Source of the DNA: Sergeia podlipaevii | Lineage: Eukaryota > Euglenozoa > Kinetoplastea > Trypanosomatida > Trypanosomatidae | NCBI GenBank assembly: GCA_030849805.1 | Contig: JASANZ010002273.1 | Span: forward strand, 1-64,000 | Length of the DNA: 64,000 bases | Direction of reading: 5' to 3' | Notes under the pieces: model-generated | What the model was told of the DNA's origin: nothing | Seen by the model: the letters and a program-made list of their open reading frames with translations, nothing else | Database searches by the model: none | Part shown: positions 10,372 to 20,677 of the stretch, piece after piece | Layout of the letters: each line of letters starts with the position of its first letter | Position numbering within the stretch: the stretch's first letter is position 1 | Position numbers and translations under genes: made by a program

Positions 10372-13300
10372 ATGCCACAACTCCGAAGAGCTGTTCCGTC
10401 ACGCAGGCGGAGCACTTTTGTCGAGTTTGGCGCTCCTGAGGAACCCTACGTCCCGGAGAGCCGCTTCGATCCCCTCAACGACGACGCACGCTCTCCGCAG
10501 CAGTCACAGTTCCCATCACAAAACCTAGATGCCACCGTCAATAGCAAAGACATGTCCATCTCAGCATCTACGACTGGCCAATTTCCAGCGATCAGCGGAC
10601 AGGGTCCTATGCGGGCTCATCGCAACTCTATGGCGCGTGGTCGGAGCGGATCGATGATGTCGCAGACGTGGACGTTGCGGAGGTCTATGCAGAGCATCCC
10701 TTCAGAGCAACTGCTTGCCTTGGAGATTACACACGATGACCTTGAAGATATGAGCAAGACGTACAACATTCCTGTGCTACGCGTCAAGGAGATTGCCATC
10801 GCGGCTGGTGGTGACCGTGAGCTTATTATTGCCATGCTCAATAGTCTTGCAGAGACGGAGCTGCGGACGTCGAGTAGCAGAACAGAGCTGCAGTACGGAA
10901 CCATTTATACCGTGCGTCGTCTCATGGCCCTTTTAGGCTTGCCAGCTGACTGGGAGGAGGAGGTCATACGGACGCTAAACATGACGAAGGGAGACGCGAA
11001 GGAGGCAACAGATATCCTGTGCGTGGAGATGGAGAAGCATCACAACGGATTGCCCTCCTCGATGCCGCTGATGCCGAATCAAATCACAGCGAGCTCGCAG
11101 TCGCCGCTGACAGCGGAGCAGCTGGTGGAGCTGGAGGAGCGCTTCGCGGTGATGGGGGCGAGTAACCCTTATGACAACAAGATGAACGTCCTCTCCGCGG
11201 AGTTTCCATCCCATACGGAGGAAGATATCAAGCATGCGTTGAAGCTAACGGACGAGGATCTTGTGCAGGCCAGGGCCTATCTCAATGACTACCCATCGAA
11301 GCGCGATGGACGAGAGCTGGTCAAAGCGACTGTTAGCAACGTTGTGGCGAATCACGGGTGCCGCCCGCGGAGCAACACGATGTCTACCAAGGAATGTGGA
11401 TACCACAGGTTCAATGAGGCGATTGGCGTGGCGAACAGCATGCGGAGGAGCTCGTCTATTGGGCTCATCGCACCTCCAAACACAATGCGCACGGAGAATT
11501 TAGATCTCGTGACGGAGAGCTTAGGCATGGATGGCATCACCCGTTTGAAGCAGCAGTATCAGCTACAACACCTGCGCGACAACAACCAAGATACTGTTGT
11601 GCTTGATGATGACCTGTCGCATCCAGAGCTGGTGTACAGCATTCCACCCCACACGGTGAAGCGCGGCTTCACTGCCGCCACATGCTCTCCCACATCTTCC
11701 AATCAGAGGCTCTACGGCAGGGGTACATCTCCAGCTGCAGCAGCAACAACAACAACAGATGTCTCTTGGAATGATCGCACTCGACCCATACCGCCTATCT
11801 CCTCTCACGCCGCCTTTGGCGTCTCTCCTCGAAAAGTCGGAGGTGCTGGGCAGCCACATGTGTCACCTGCACGCACCGATGGCACAACACCACCTTCGAA
11901 CCTGCACTCACAGCTTCCCTCAGGGCGTCATAGTCCTCGCATGTCAGAGCGCAATACCCTCGCAACAGCAGGCACCGCTTCTACCCTTCCAGGTTTCCCC
12001 TCACTACGCAGCGGCGGACGTTCTCCGAGTATAGTGTCTACAGTCACAGGTCCTACCGCAACATCAAACGTCGCACCCGCGCTACAGTCGCAGAGGCAGC
12101 CAACACCACCGCCTACAAGTGCACGAGGCGGTCCTGGAGCGTCCCATCACCGCGCCTCCGTCGTGGCTCTCAACTCACCGTCGCTCTCTCAGCAGCAAAA
12201 GTTTCAACTGCCTGCCATGAACATCACCTCGTCACGGGGCAGCAGGGATGGGATCCCTCCTTCTGTGTCCGCAGAGGAACAGCTTCGACTGCTCTCACCT
12301 CGCGCCAAAGATGCGATGCGGCGGGCGTTCCCGACTAATCTTGCCCCTGTTCCTCGCGTCGTGAGCCCCCAACAACAACAACAGCAGCAACAGCAATTCC
12401 TCAAGAAGGAGGGCAGCGCTCCACCCCCTGAGAAGCCATCTGAAAGTATCTCTGGAGGACTGGCTGCTGGCGTTACAAGCGGTATCAGCACTTTCCCACC
12501 TAGAAGCACTCGTGCTCAATCTGTGCCGTCATCAAGAGTGGCGGGCCAGGCACAGGGGGCGGCAGTACCGCCACCACCGCCATTGCCACTGAGCACGCGG
12601 AAGGACAACTTGCTCGCTGCAATGCCATCTGGTCCTAGCGCCGCTGCTACTGCTGCTGGTACTACGCCAGTTCCTCTCGCCAACGGCACGTTTCTCCCAC
12701 CGCCACCGCCACCGCCAGCTTCAGGGCCTCTGTTTGGTCTTCCACCACCCCCTCCCCCTCCTGCTTCCGCTGGTGGCTTACCACCACCCCCTCCCCCGCC
12801 CGGCAGCAAGATGCCACCACCTCCTCCGCCGCCAATTGGCGGCTTGGCTCCGCCCCCTCCCCCACCTCCGCCAGGGAAGGACAGACTTCCACCATGCTTG
12901 AGCCCATCTTTGCTGGCAAGCAACAGCGGTGCACCACCACCGCCACCGCCGCCTCTTGGTGCTGGTCGAGGGAAGGCTCCTCTGTCGCCTCCACCGGCTG
13001 CTGCTGCTCAGATGGCGGGCGGGCCTACAAAGAGCATCCCCATCAACCTTGTCCATGAGGCAACCAACACCATTTTTGAGCGTGGACGTGAAGCGGTGCT
13101 GCCGCAAGATACGCGAGAGGGGCTCCTCAAAGGGTTCCCGCGTATAGTCCCCAAAAAGGAAGGAGAGGAGTCCGCGCTCGAGGCGGTAAAGAAGATGCAG
13201 ATACTAGAACCAAATCGCGAGCGCAACATGGGCATTATGCTGCAGTTTCTGCGCCTCCCTATCCAGCAGATCGAGACAAGCATCCGCGCGTTCGATGAGC

Positions 13301-14769
13301 TCACACTGGGTGAGATGCACATCAACGCTCTTGCGAAGAACATACCAACAGCAGAGGACATCGCGGCCATCAAGGCGGCGCGTCAGAGCAATGGGGGCAA
13401 GTGGTCAGTCGAGGAGCTTCACGCTCTCTCACCTGCGGTGCGCTTCTGCATGATGACAATGCAGATCAACTACTACGCCGATCGCCTTCGCGCGTGGAAC
13501 TTGACGCTCGAGTTCCACAATCGACTCATGGATCTTGAGAGCAAGTTGAAGGTTGCCTACACTGCCGTGATGGCGATCTTGAGCTCCAAGCACCTGCCAG
13601 ATATGTTGACATATCTTCTCACGGTTAGCAACTTCCTTAACGAGGGCACTCGGTTTCAACATGCCAAGGGCTTTCCCATTACGCAGCTACCGCAGATTAT
13701 GAACTTCCGCACCACAGACGGCACAGGTACTTTGCTAGAGTTTATTGTGGAGTCAGTGGATCATCAAGATCCTGGTCTGCACTCCTTTACGTCAGAGCTC
13801 ATGCCAGCGATTGAACTTGCGCGCGAGGTGGACGTGCCAGGGGTCATTCAAGAGGTGAAAAAGCTTCATAGCGCTCTTGAGAAGTGCTGTTTGCTGAACC
13901 GAGTCCTCACGGACGACCCAAAGTGGGCGAGCAAGTTGGGCAAATTCGTGTATCGAGAGTTAGGGGAGCTGGAGCGGGTGCAGGTACTTGCGAAGGAAGG
14001 TGAGGTGAAGATCGAGCGAGTCATTGAGTTTGTGTGCGAGAAGAAGGAGACGTGCACCGTGAATGAGGTGATGCGTATTTTGGCAACGTTTTGCAAGCGA
14101 TATGACACCGAGAAAGAGAAGCAACGTGAGCGAGCAGAGCGGCTGGCGAGGGCGGCCGCGCTTATAGCGGAGCGAGAAGGGAAAAGCGGTCATGGCAGCA
14201 GCGATGGAGAAGAAGAAGAAGAGTCTGAGGATGGCAAATATGATGGCAGCAGCAGCAGGAGTACGGATGAGAAAACGTCAAGGATGTTCAACAGCACCGG
14301 AGGGTCACCCTCAGCTCAATCGCTATCGTCGTCAGCACAGCCCAAGAAGGTGTCCCCGATCCCCACCGCCACCAAAACTACTAGTTCTAGCGGTAAGACG
14401 ACTAGCATGACCCCCCAGGCACCATCGCGACGGCCTATCTTGGGAGAGTCCGCAGGAAAGACTAGTGGCAGCACCAACGATGGCAATACTGTGAATGATC
14501 GCAGGGGCAGTGGCAACACTGCGCAGAGAACCATCGCCACCACCGCTCCTGCACGAAGCACCACGAGTGGCACCACCACCAGTGGTAGTACATCTGCGAA
14601 GGCAACTGTTCCCAAGGCCGGCGCTTCCCGTAGTGGTTCCATCAATCTTGATAAGTTCCCTACCCCGATGGAGGTGGCTCAAGCCACAACGGGTCCTAAA
14701 TATGGACGAAGGTACTCGGTGACAGCAAGTGACAGCCCCGTTCCAAGAATAAATACGAAGCTGAACTGA
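10372..14769 (+). CDS. Formin (FH1-FH2) with N-terminal CUE/UBA-like modules
   Basis: A 1,465-residue actin-assembly protein. The FH1 region (about 733-870) has at least six polyproline runs of five to eight Pro separated by Gly/Ala/Leu, which bind profilin-actin. The FH2 domain (about 884-1246) is recognisable by a RERNMGIML block near 945, a long helical core, and a SNFLNEG...GF block near 1085-1100 corresponding to the GNxMNxG...GF signature. FH2 nucleates and processively caps actin filaments. Upstream of FH1 no GTPase-binding or FH3 domain is visible. Instead there are three short helical modules at about 113-161, 176-223 and 246-310; the third has a CUE-like pattern with EFP in place of MFP. 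The tail (1247-1465) is Ser/Thr/Gly-rich, probably disordered, and ends in basic residues. The tryptophans of the usual FH2 lasso are not visible. Formin identity is very secure; the CUE/UBA reading is moderate. Confidence 0.93.
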   Translation: MPQLRRAVPSRRRSTFVEFGAPEEPYVPESRFDPLNDDARSPQQSQFPSQNLDATVNSKDMSISASTTGQFPAISGQGPMRAHRNSMARGRSGSMMSQTWTLRRSMQSIPSEQLLALEITHDDLEDMSKTYNIPVLRVKEIAIAAGGDRELIIAMLNSLAETELRTSSSRTELQYGTIYTVRRLMALLGLPADWEEEVIRTLNMTKGDAKEATDILCVEMEKHHNGLPSSMPLMPNQITASSQSPLTAEQLVELEERFAVMGASNPYDNKMNVLSAEFPSHTEEDIKHALKLTDEDLVQARAYLNDYPSKRDGRELVKATVSNVVANHGCRPRSNTMSTKECGYHRFNEAIGVANSMRRSSSIGLIAPPNTMRTENLDLVTESLGMDGITRLKQQYQLQHLRDNNQDTVVLDDDLSHPELVYSIPPHTVKRGFTAATCSPTSSNQRLYGRGTSPAAAATTTTDVSWNDRTRPIPPISSHAAFGVSPRKVGGAGQPHVSPARTDGTTPPSNLHSQLPSGRHSPRMSERNTLATAGTASTLPGFPSLRSGGRSPSIVSTVTGPTATSNVAPALQSQRQPTPPPTSARGGPGASHHRASVVALNSPSLSQQQKFQLPAMNITSSRGSRDGIPPSVSAEEQLRLLSPRAKDAMRRAFPTNLAPVPRVVSPQQQQQQQQQFLKKEGSAPPPEKPSESISGGLAAGVTSGISTFPPRSTRAQSVPSSRVAGQAQGAAVPPPPPLPLSTRKDNLLAAMPSGPSAAATAAGTTPVPLANGTFLPPPPPPPASGPLFGLPPPPPPPASAGGLPPPPPPPGSKMPPPPPPPIGGLAPPPPPPPPGKDRLPPCLSPSLLASNSGAPPPPPPPLGAGRGKAPLSPPPAAAAQMAGGPTKSIPINLVHEATNTIFERGREAVLPQDTREGLLKGFPRIVPKKEGEESALEAVKKMQILEPNRERNMGIMLQFLRLPIQQIETSIRAFDELTLGEMHINALAKNIPTAEDIAAIKAARQSNGGKWSVEELHALSPAVRFCMMTMQINYYADRLRAWNLTLEFHNRLMDLESKLKVAYTAVMAILSSKHLPDMLTYLLTVSNFLNEGTRFQHAKGFPITQLPQIMNFRTTDGTGTLLEFIVESVDHQDPGLHSFTSELMPAIELAREVDVPGVIQEVKKLHSALEKCCLLNRVLTDDPKWASKLGKFVYRELGELERVQVLAKEGEVKIERVIEFVCEKKETCTVNEVMRILATFCKRYDTEKEKQRERAERLARAAALIAEREGKSGHGSSDGEEEEESEDGKYDGSSSRSTDEKTSRMFNSTGGSPSAQSLSSSAQPKKVSPIPTATKTTSSSGKTTSMTPQAPSRRPILGESAGKTSGSTNDGNTVNDRRGSGNTAQRTIATTAPARSTTSGTTTSGSTSAKATVPKAGASRSGSINLDKFPTPMEVAQATTGPKYGRRYSVTASDSPVPRINTKLN

Positions 14770-15588
14770 ATGCATTGAGAGAAAGGAATAAAATAGAGAA
14801 GAGAGAGGACGGGAAGAGGGCTCGACTATTTGCTGTGGACCTCTTTATTTTTTGGGTGTTCTTCACCGCCTCTTTTTTATTTTTTATTTGTCTCATTTTT
14901 CATTCCTGCGTTGTCGCGGCTATATATTTATCTCCTCCCGAAACTTTAAAAGCAGCAACAACAACAACCACATAGAGAAAATATTACTGGCATGACTTCG
15001 TTTTCACTTATGGAACAGGGGAGGGTAGGGACTTATCACTATCCCCTCCCTCTCCTCCTCTTTTCTTCTTTCATCTCTTTTTTTTAAAAAAAATTATCTT
15101 GGGCTACTTCTGTCCTCAAGCGTTAGCCTCAGTCGAGATTTTGAGGAGAAGGGTGCTACTGCTGTAGTGCTGCATTTGCCATGTGCATACATGTCGGTTT
15201 TTTTTTTCTTGTCACATTGCATTTATTATTCAGCGCGTGCTCTTTTCTTTTTGATAAGGAAATCTTCTTTTGTTGTTGCTCTTAGGTAAAGAGAGAGAGA
15301 GAGTGGAAGGTGCTGATATCTGTGCGTGTGCGCATGCGAGAAATACGAAGTGGACAGAGAAAGAGATGGAGAGGAAAAATATTTAAAAGAAATTAAGACG
15401 TGATGCTACGATACCTATCTCTTGTTGTTGGACAATGCCAACCTAAGGATGCTTTCTCTTTTTTTTCCTTTTAAATTTACTTCGCGCTCTCTCTCTCCCT
15501 TTATATCCCGTTTTTTTTTTTTTTTGAGTTACTATTGTGATCATGAGTACTTTCTTCACTTTCCTTTCAACAATGTTGGTATAAACAC

Positions 15589-15607
15589 ATATATATATAT
15601 ATATATA
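15589..15607. repeat. (AT)n microsatellite
   Basis: A near-perfect alternating AT run in the spacer after the formin gene. Confidence 0.8.
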
Positions 15608-16987
15608 CATAAATATTTTAAAGAAACATATAAATATATATAAGTTAGATAATTGAACAGAAGAAAATGAAAGAAAGCGTACGGAAACATCAAAAAGAAA
15701 AAAAAGAAAAAAATGGACATACGTGTTGTCTTACGTCCTGCTCATATACACGTAGATACCATATATATACGTATGTGTGCGTGTGTGTGCAAGATATTTG
15801 TGAAATGAACTTATGCTAACAAAAGCGGTCCCCATTTTTTTTTTCTTTGAGGGCTGAGAATAGTAATGAAAAGCAACTTTTTCTCTTTTTTTCTTCATTT
15901 TTTATTTTATTTTTATCTTCAATTTGATAATACTGGTGGAGCATGATGGGGAAACGCAAACACCTGAAGAACATGGAGGAATGTATTCATCTTGAACGAT
16001 AGGGACTCTACAAAAAAAAGGAAAAAGCAGCTAGACGCCGAGACGTCTTGTTTCTTTCTATAGTGATATATATATATGCCACTATATGCATTGCTCATGG
16101 TGTCTGTTTGTCGCAGGTCATCCGCCGCTTTTTTTTTTCTTCTTTTTTTTTTCTACTTTTATGGATGCTTTCAATTAGATTGTGTACTGCTCATATATAT
16201 TGAACTCGCTATCATGAATTTCATTTTCTTTTTTTTAAAAGTTGGATACCATGTACACTCTTCTTTTTGACTTCATCTTTTTCTTTTTTTTATGCGGCTT
16301 GAAGATGTTTTTTTGCTATTTTTATTTATTTCAAAACATGTGTATGCGCGTATGTGTGTATGCTTTGGAGAGATGTGTCATGAAAAAGGGGTGAAAAAGT
16401 GAAAAGAATCTAAACGAAAGGGAAAGGAAAAGGAGGAATGAAAATAGATACATTTTTTTTTTTTTTGCTGTTGTTGCTGTTGACGTCATTCAATTCATAG
16501 TTATGTGCGCTTGCTTTTATATTTTTATCATTATGACCATTAGTTTTCTTTTTTTTGTGGTTACTCATATACGCATATATTTGCCTCTAATATGTCTTAT
16601 TACTCAGCATTTTTAAACGATGACTGCTGTTTGCTTTTCATTTTTTTTTTTTCTCTCCCTCCTCCTTTGTGAAATAGACCTTTTGGTGAGGTGCGCATAG
16701 CGATTCCGTACCAAAATGATCACTACTCTACTGGAAAAAAGAAAAACCATAAGAGAAAAAAAAGGGTGAAAAGAAGAAGAAGAAAAACAATATGACGTGA
16801 TGTGAAATTGCTGCTCTGGAGGTAGCCGTTTGGGTTGACTGAATGAACGGAAGATGAAAAAGGGGGAAAAAAGAGAAGAGCTTGCGTATGCATCGCAACG
16901 ACCGGAGTGGCCTTCTTGCGACAACACCATTTCGTTACTACTACGCCAATATGAACAGTGACACGAGTCTCTTTTTCAATCTATATG

Positions 16988-17054
16988 CTTTTTTTTTTTT
17001 GGCTCTCGTCCCCCCTCTCTCTTTCTCGTTTTCTTTGATTATTTTGTGGCAAAG
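16988..17054 (+). promoter_or_regulatory. Predicted spliced-leader acceptor for the PCIF1-like gene
   Basis: A T-run (from about 16989) followed by a C/T-rich stretch to about 17040 ends in GGCAAAG, with AG at 17053-17054. The mature mRNA would start after 17054, removing the in-frame upstream ATGs at 16882, 16888 and 16951. This makes the ATG at 17143 the first start codon, with a 5'UTR of about 88 nt. Confidence 0.5.
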
Positions 17055-17057
17055 GTG

Positions 17058-17096
17058 CACACGCACACACACACACACACACATATATATATACAT
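17058..17096. repeat. Compound (AC)n(AT)n microsatellite in a 5'UTR
   Basis: Alternating AC (about 17058-17083) changes to alternating AT (to about 17094). It lies between the predicted splice acceptor and the ATG at 17143, so it would sit in the mature 5'UTR. Confidence 0.8.
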
Positions 17097-17142
17097 AGCA
17101 AGTGCGTTAAAAAGCTGCACATCTTGTAATACCTTAGGCATC

Positions 17143-19395
17143 ATGGAAGTACGAGATTTACGAGAAGGCGTGCCTCAAGTGTTTTCCGCGAAGAAGGTGG
17201 AACAATCCATGAACGTATGCCTGATAGCGCGCACACCACAGGCATCTGACGCTTTGAGCGACGGTGCTCTCCGATACGACGTGAAGCCCCTTACGCGTAG
17301 TGCGCAGCTTCTCGCTAACTCTTACACATGCGAGTCTACTGGGGCCTCTCATGCTGGTGTTGCCGCTGCTCTCCTTGCGGAGTTGCATCGACGTGCTGCT
17401 TTCCGTGCTCTTTTTAGTGAGGACCTTGCCTCCATCATGGAACGTCAATGTCGCCTGAGCACTGGTGGCGTTGGTGCTAAAGCAGGTGTTGATGATGCTT
17501 GCCAGCCCTCTGGCGCTTCTTTAGGTGTTTCCAAAACCTTACTTAGCCGCCAGGAGCTACAGGAGCTACCAGCGCGATGGGTGCTGGAGAGCATCAACAG
17601 TGCTGATAAGGCCTTAAGTGAGCGTACGAACGTGACGCCGCTTGACATTGGAGCAACGGTCGCGCTGACATGCAGCAACCGCGAGGAAGGAGGAAAGCAC
17701 AAGGAAAGTGCCGTGCTGTATCGTGTGGTGGCGACGGCCCCGATGGCCCGCGGAGAGTACTGGGTTGACATTACTGCATCGTCCAGCAGCAGCAACGGCG
17801 GTGGTGGTGGCAACAACGCGGATGAAAATTGTAGTGGTAGCTCAGCGATACAGCGGGTGGAAGTAGAGAAGTTGCGTCTGACCCCACCGCTTCCAGTATT
17901 TCCAGACGCGTTCATTCCATGCGATGAGGCACACAGCCCTCGAGGTACATCCACCTCTCTCTATCTCACCTTTCTGCTGGCGCAGCAGCAACAGCAGCAG
18001 TGTCGCCGCGGTCCCCTCTATAGGCATGGAAGAAACTGGATGGGTGAGTCCAACACGGAGGCGGAGCAGGTGGCACGAGGTATTGCCGCTGATATGGCCA
18101 AGGCTACTTTTTTAAAAAGACGCACACTACACCTGGAGCTGACAGAGCTTCTTCAGAAAGCATCAACGACCTCTCTGCAAGGAGCAGATGGCCTGTTTGC
18201 TAAAGTGGAAGCTCACACACAAGGCAGAGATTGCATCATACTGAGTTGTCGCTATAGGGCAGCACTCAACAATGCAGAGGGTTACACTTCTGACAGCGGC
18301 GCTGCTACCTTGTGTGTTGTACGCATCGAGTTACTTGTTCGCACCTTGCGTAAGCTGGCTTTGATGTGGGATAGCACCAAGATGCGCCATAACGGCGGTA
18401 ATAATAGTACTAGAGGCAACAACAACAACGACATGAGCACGGGCAGCGGCAGCGGCACTGATGATGCCTCAGCAGCAATCAACGGAATAGCGCCGACGGC
18501 AATGCAGGCGGTGGAGGAGGTACTTCTTGCCACGCCAGAGTCAAGTTTGGTAGACTCTCCATCATCGTCCTCACGCCGCAGCCATGAGTTCTTCACGCGT
18601 GTTGCCACGATGATGCTGCGTTACGGCACGCTACAGGGCGAGGACGGATACAATCAGGGCCCTCATGCCGCTGTGCCCCCTCGCGTGCTCTCCTGTCTTT
18701 CTACGCTATTCAGCATCACCACGGAGGCCTTTGCTTCTCCCCTTAATGCGCAGCTGGGGTGCTTTGGTTCTCTGTTTCCTGACACGGATTGCTATTTCGG
18801 TAGCGTGGGGTCCTTCCTTGACGTGGAGGTGCGCAGCGGACACGTGGAGGCGAACCCACCGTTTAACGCCAGCGTGATTGAACGCATGTCAGCGCACATG
18901 ACCTCGTGCTTAGAGAGGAGTGAGTGCGTCGAGGAGGACACAGCAACTGGGATGCAGCAGCAGCAGCAGCGGGTACAGAAGAGCTTGCTATTTGTGATTG
19001 TACTCCCTTCACATGATGCTATTGCTGAGGACAAGGCCACTTCCTCCACAGGGACGCAAACAGCATCACGTCCACCACGTAAAGGTCGTAGGTTTGAGGG
19101 CGGAAGTGCTTCTCCCAGCGTGGCAGCTCAGCGAAGAGTACCTACAAAACTGAGCACGGAACGGCGACTGCGTGACTCCCGTTTCTGTCTTGCACACATA
19201 CTCTGCGCTGCTGCCGAGTCTGCCTACGTGGACGGGCATCAGCATAGGCTGAGGGCACCTCTGTTCTGCATAGAGACTCCTACTCGTCTTATTGTTCTTG
19301 GTAACTCAGTGGCAAGGCAGATGTATCCAGACGCGGCGGACCGCCTGGAGACTGTGCGCAAGACATGGAGTGAGCTGACCCAGAGCGTTGTCTAG
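17143..19395 (+). CDS. PCIF1/CAPAM-type cap-specific adenosine N6-methyltransferase
   Basis: A 750-residue protein whose C-terminal half matches the catalytic domain of PCIF1 (CAPAM), which methylates N6 of a 2'-O-methyladenosine next to the m7G cap. Seen directly: AFASPLN followed by FPDTDCYFGS (about 545-554), then VEANPPF with the NPPF catalytic motif at 571-574, and a following hydrophobic LLFVIVLPS strand (about 618-626). The same order and spacing occur in human PCIF1 (FASPLN...FPDTDGYFGSRG...EANPPF). The N-terminal half (about 1-470) is helical with low-complexity inserts (Ser/Gly/Asn near 208-230, Gln near 283-287); no WW domain, which recruits human PCIF1 to the polymerase CTD, is visible. 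Kinetoplastid cap 4 begins with N6,N6-dimethyl-2'-O-methyladenosine, so a role in cap 4 synthesis on the spliced-leader RNA is an attractive inference. The homology is strong; the exact product is not shown by sequence. Confidence 0.88.
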   Translation: MEVRDLREGVPQVFSAKKVEQSMNVCLIARTPQASDALSDGALRYDVKPLTRSAQLLANSYTCESTGASHAGVAAALLAELHRRAAFRALFSEDLASIMERQCRLSTGGVGAKAGVDDACQPSGASLGVSKTLLSRQELQELPARWVLESINSADKALSERTNVTPLDIGATVALTCSNREEGGKHKESAVLYRVVATAPMARGEYWVDITASSSSSNGGGGGNNADENCSGSSAIQRVEVEKLRLTPPLPVFPDAFIPCDEAHSPRGTSTSLYLTFLLAQQQQQQCRRGPLYRHGRNWMGESNTEAEQVARGIAADMAKATFLKRRTLHLELTELLQKASTTSLQGADGLFAKVEAHTQGRDCIILSCRYRAALNNAEGYTSDSGAATLCVVRIELLVRTLRKLALMWDSTKMRHNGGNNSTRGNNNNDMSTGSGSGTDDASAAINGIAPTAMQAVEEVLLATPESSLVDSPSSSSRRSHEFFTRVATMMLRYGTLQGEDGYNQGPHAAVPPRVLSCLSTLFSITTEAFASPLNAQLGCFGSLFPDTDCYFGSVGSFLDVEVRSGHVEANPPFNASVIERMSAHMTSCLERSECVEEDTATGMQQQQQRVQKSLLFVIVLPSHDAIAEDKATSSTGTQTASRPPRKGRRFEGGSASPSVAAQRRVPTKLSTERRLRDSRFCLAHILCAAAESAYVDGHQHRLRAPLFCIETPTRLIVLGNSVARQMYPDAADRLETVRKTWSELTQSVV

Positions 19396-19564
19396 AGAGA
19401 GAAGGAGAGAAGCGGTATGGATATTGCTGCTGCTGGTGTGGTTAGTTTTCCGTTTTTTTAACATTTCTTTTTTTGATTTCTTTAGTTTTGTTTGTATCTC
19501 TCATTTTACGTTGCGTTCAACTATATATATAAGTTACATTCAACACAACAATACTATTGTATAC

Positions 19565-19616
19565 AGCAACAGCAACAACAACAATAGCAATAATAATAAT
19601 AATAATAATAATAGTA
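19565..19616. repeat. (CAA)n/(AAT)n trinucleotide tract
   Basis: CAA/CAG units followed by about nine AAT units, then TAG/CAT units, in the 3'UTR region of the methyltransferase gene. Confidence 0.8.
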
Positions 19617-20650
19617 GCATCAATAGTAATAGGGAGTCTAACATGCTTTGTTAATGAGTGTAATTGAGAACCACATGAAGTGGTGCAACTTCTTTCTATT
19701 TGCGTATGCTTTTTTTTTTTCTTTTCTCTATCTTTTCTCTTTTCTTCTTTTCCCACCAGTGACAGGTGAAAACAGTTCGCTATCTCAGTGTAGTAGTTGT
19801 ACAGCTAGTAGTCTTTTTCCCTTCTCTCCCCCCTCCTCTTCTTACCTTTGACAACAACCATACATTTGTCTCTCCTGCTAATATATATAGAGATAGATTG
19901 ATCGAGAGAAAGAGGGAGAAAAAAGGCTTATATTACATTTTTTTTTTTCCTTTGCACATTGCTTTCCTTTATTTATTTATTTATTTTGTTATTCTTTTTC
20001 TTTCTTCCAGGTAGAAAGGGCTCCTGTAGCAAACCCCCCGGTGGCGCAAAGTGATCCTCTCCCTCCAAAAAGTAGTATTCGCTTTGCTCCTTCTTTGAAC
20101 TCTTTGTTTAACTTTTTTTCTTATCCCTTTCCGTTTTGCGTGTGTGTGTGTGAGAGAGAAGCGCACTAGTCTTTGCAATATAAATACTTCACTTTTTGAA
20201 ATCCCTTTCATATATATAAAAAGCTATCCTCTTCCCCCCCCCTCTCTCTCAGTTTCCTGAAAGCAGACACAACTGTCATTATATATTGAAGGGACAGTAG
20301 CGAGGACAGAGAACCAGAGGAATAGAAAGCAACTATAAAAAGACGTGTTGAAGGAGGAAGAAGAAGAATTGGAGAGAGAGAGGATAGACCATATCAACAA
20401 GAAAAGAGAGAAAAGTGAAAGAAAGAAAGGTACATTCTTTAACCGCACGGGCACACACACACATTTTTTTTTTTTTTTGCTGCTGACCGCTTGAGCGTCA
20501 TTTTTTTTTTCTACGGTTTTTTTTTTTAGTTTCTTTATATACATATATTATCCAGTAGTATACGTTTATTATTATTATTAATATTATTTTTTTCCTTTTA
20601 TCCGAGTCTCAAACGCTGTCATCTCTCTCTCTATTCTTTCTATTTACTTT

Positions 20651-20677
20651 TACTTTTTTTTTTACCGTCTTTTATAG
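20651..20677 (+). promoter_or_regulatory. Predicted spliced-leader acceptor for the phosphodiesterase-like gene
   Basis: A T-rich tract (20652-20663 plus CGTCTTTT) is followed by AG at 20676-20677, with a second AG at 20679-20680. The 5'UTR would be about 215 nt, and the first in-frame ATG is at 20896. Confidence 0.4.

Larger units (their letters stand above)
14770..17142 (+). other. Longest spacer in the window (about 2.4 kb), no gene seen
   Basis: The region is AT-rich with many T-runs. Candidate frames (for example 15422-15643 and 16076-16270) are short, Phe/Ile/Tyr-rich and overlap microsatellites, so I reject them. It holds an AT repeat at 15589-15607, several scattered ATATAT stretches, and a CA/TA microsatellite just upstream of the next gene. 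A 3'UTR longer than usual or an untranslated RNA gene cannot be excluded by eye. Confidence 0.5.

Noticed and set aside
16882..17142. In-frame upstream extension of the PCIF1-like protein
   Set aside because: It crosses the predicted polypyrimidine tract and a CA/TA microsatellite and encodes low-complexity Phe/Leu and Thr-His repeats; it would be removed by trans-splicing.
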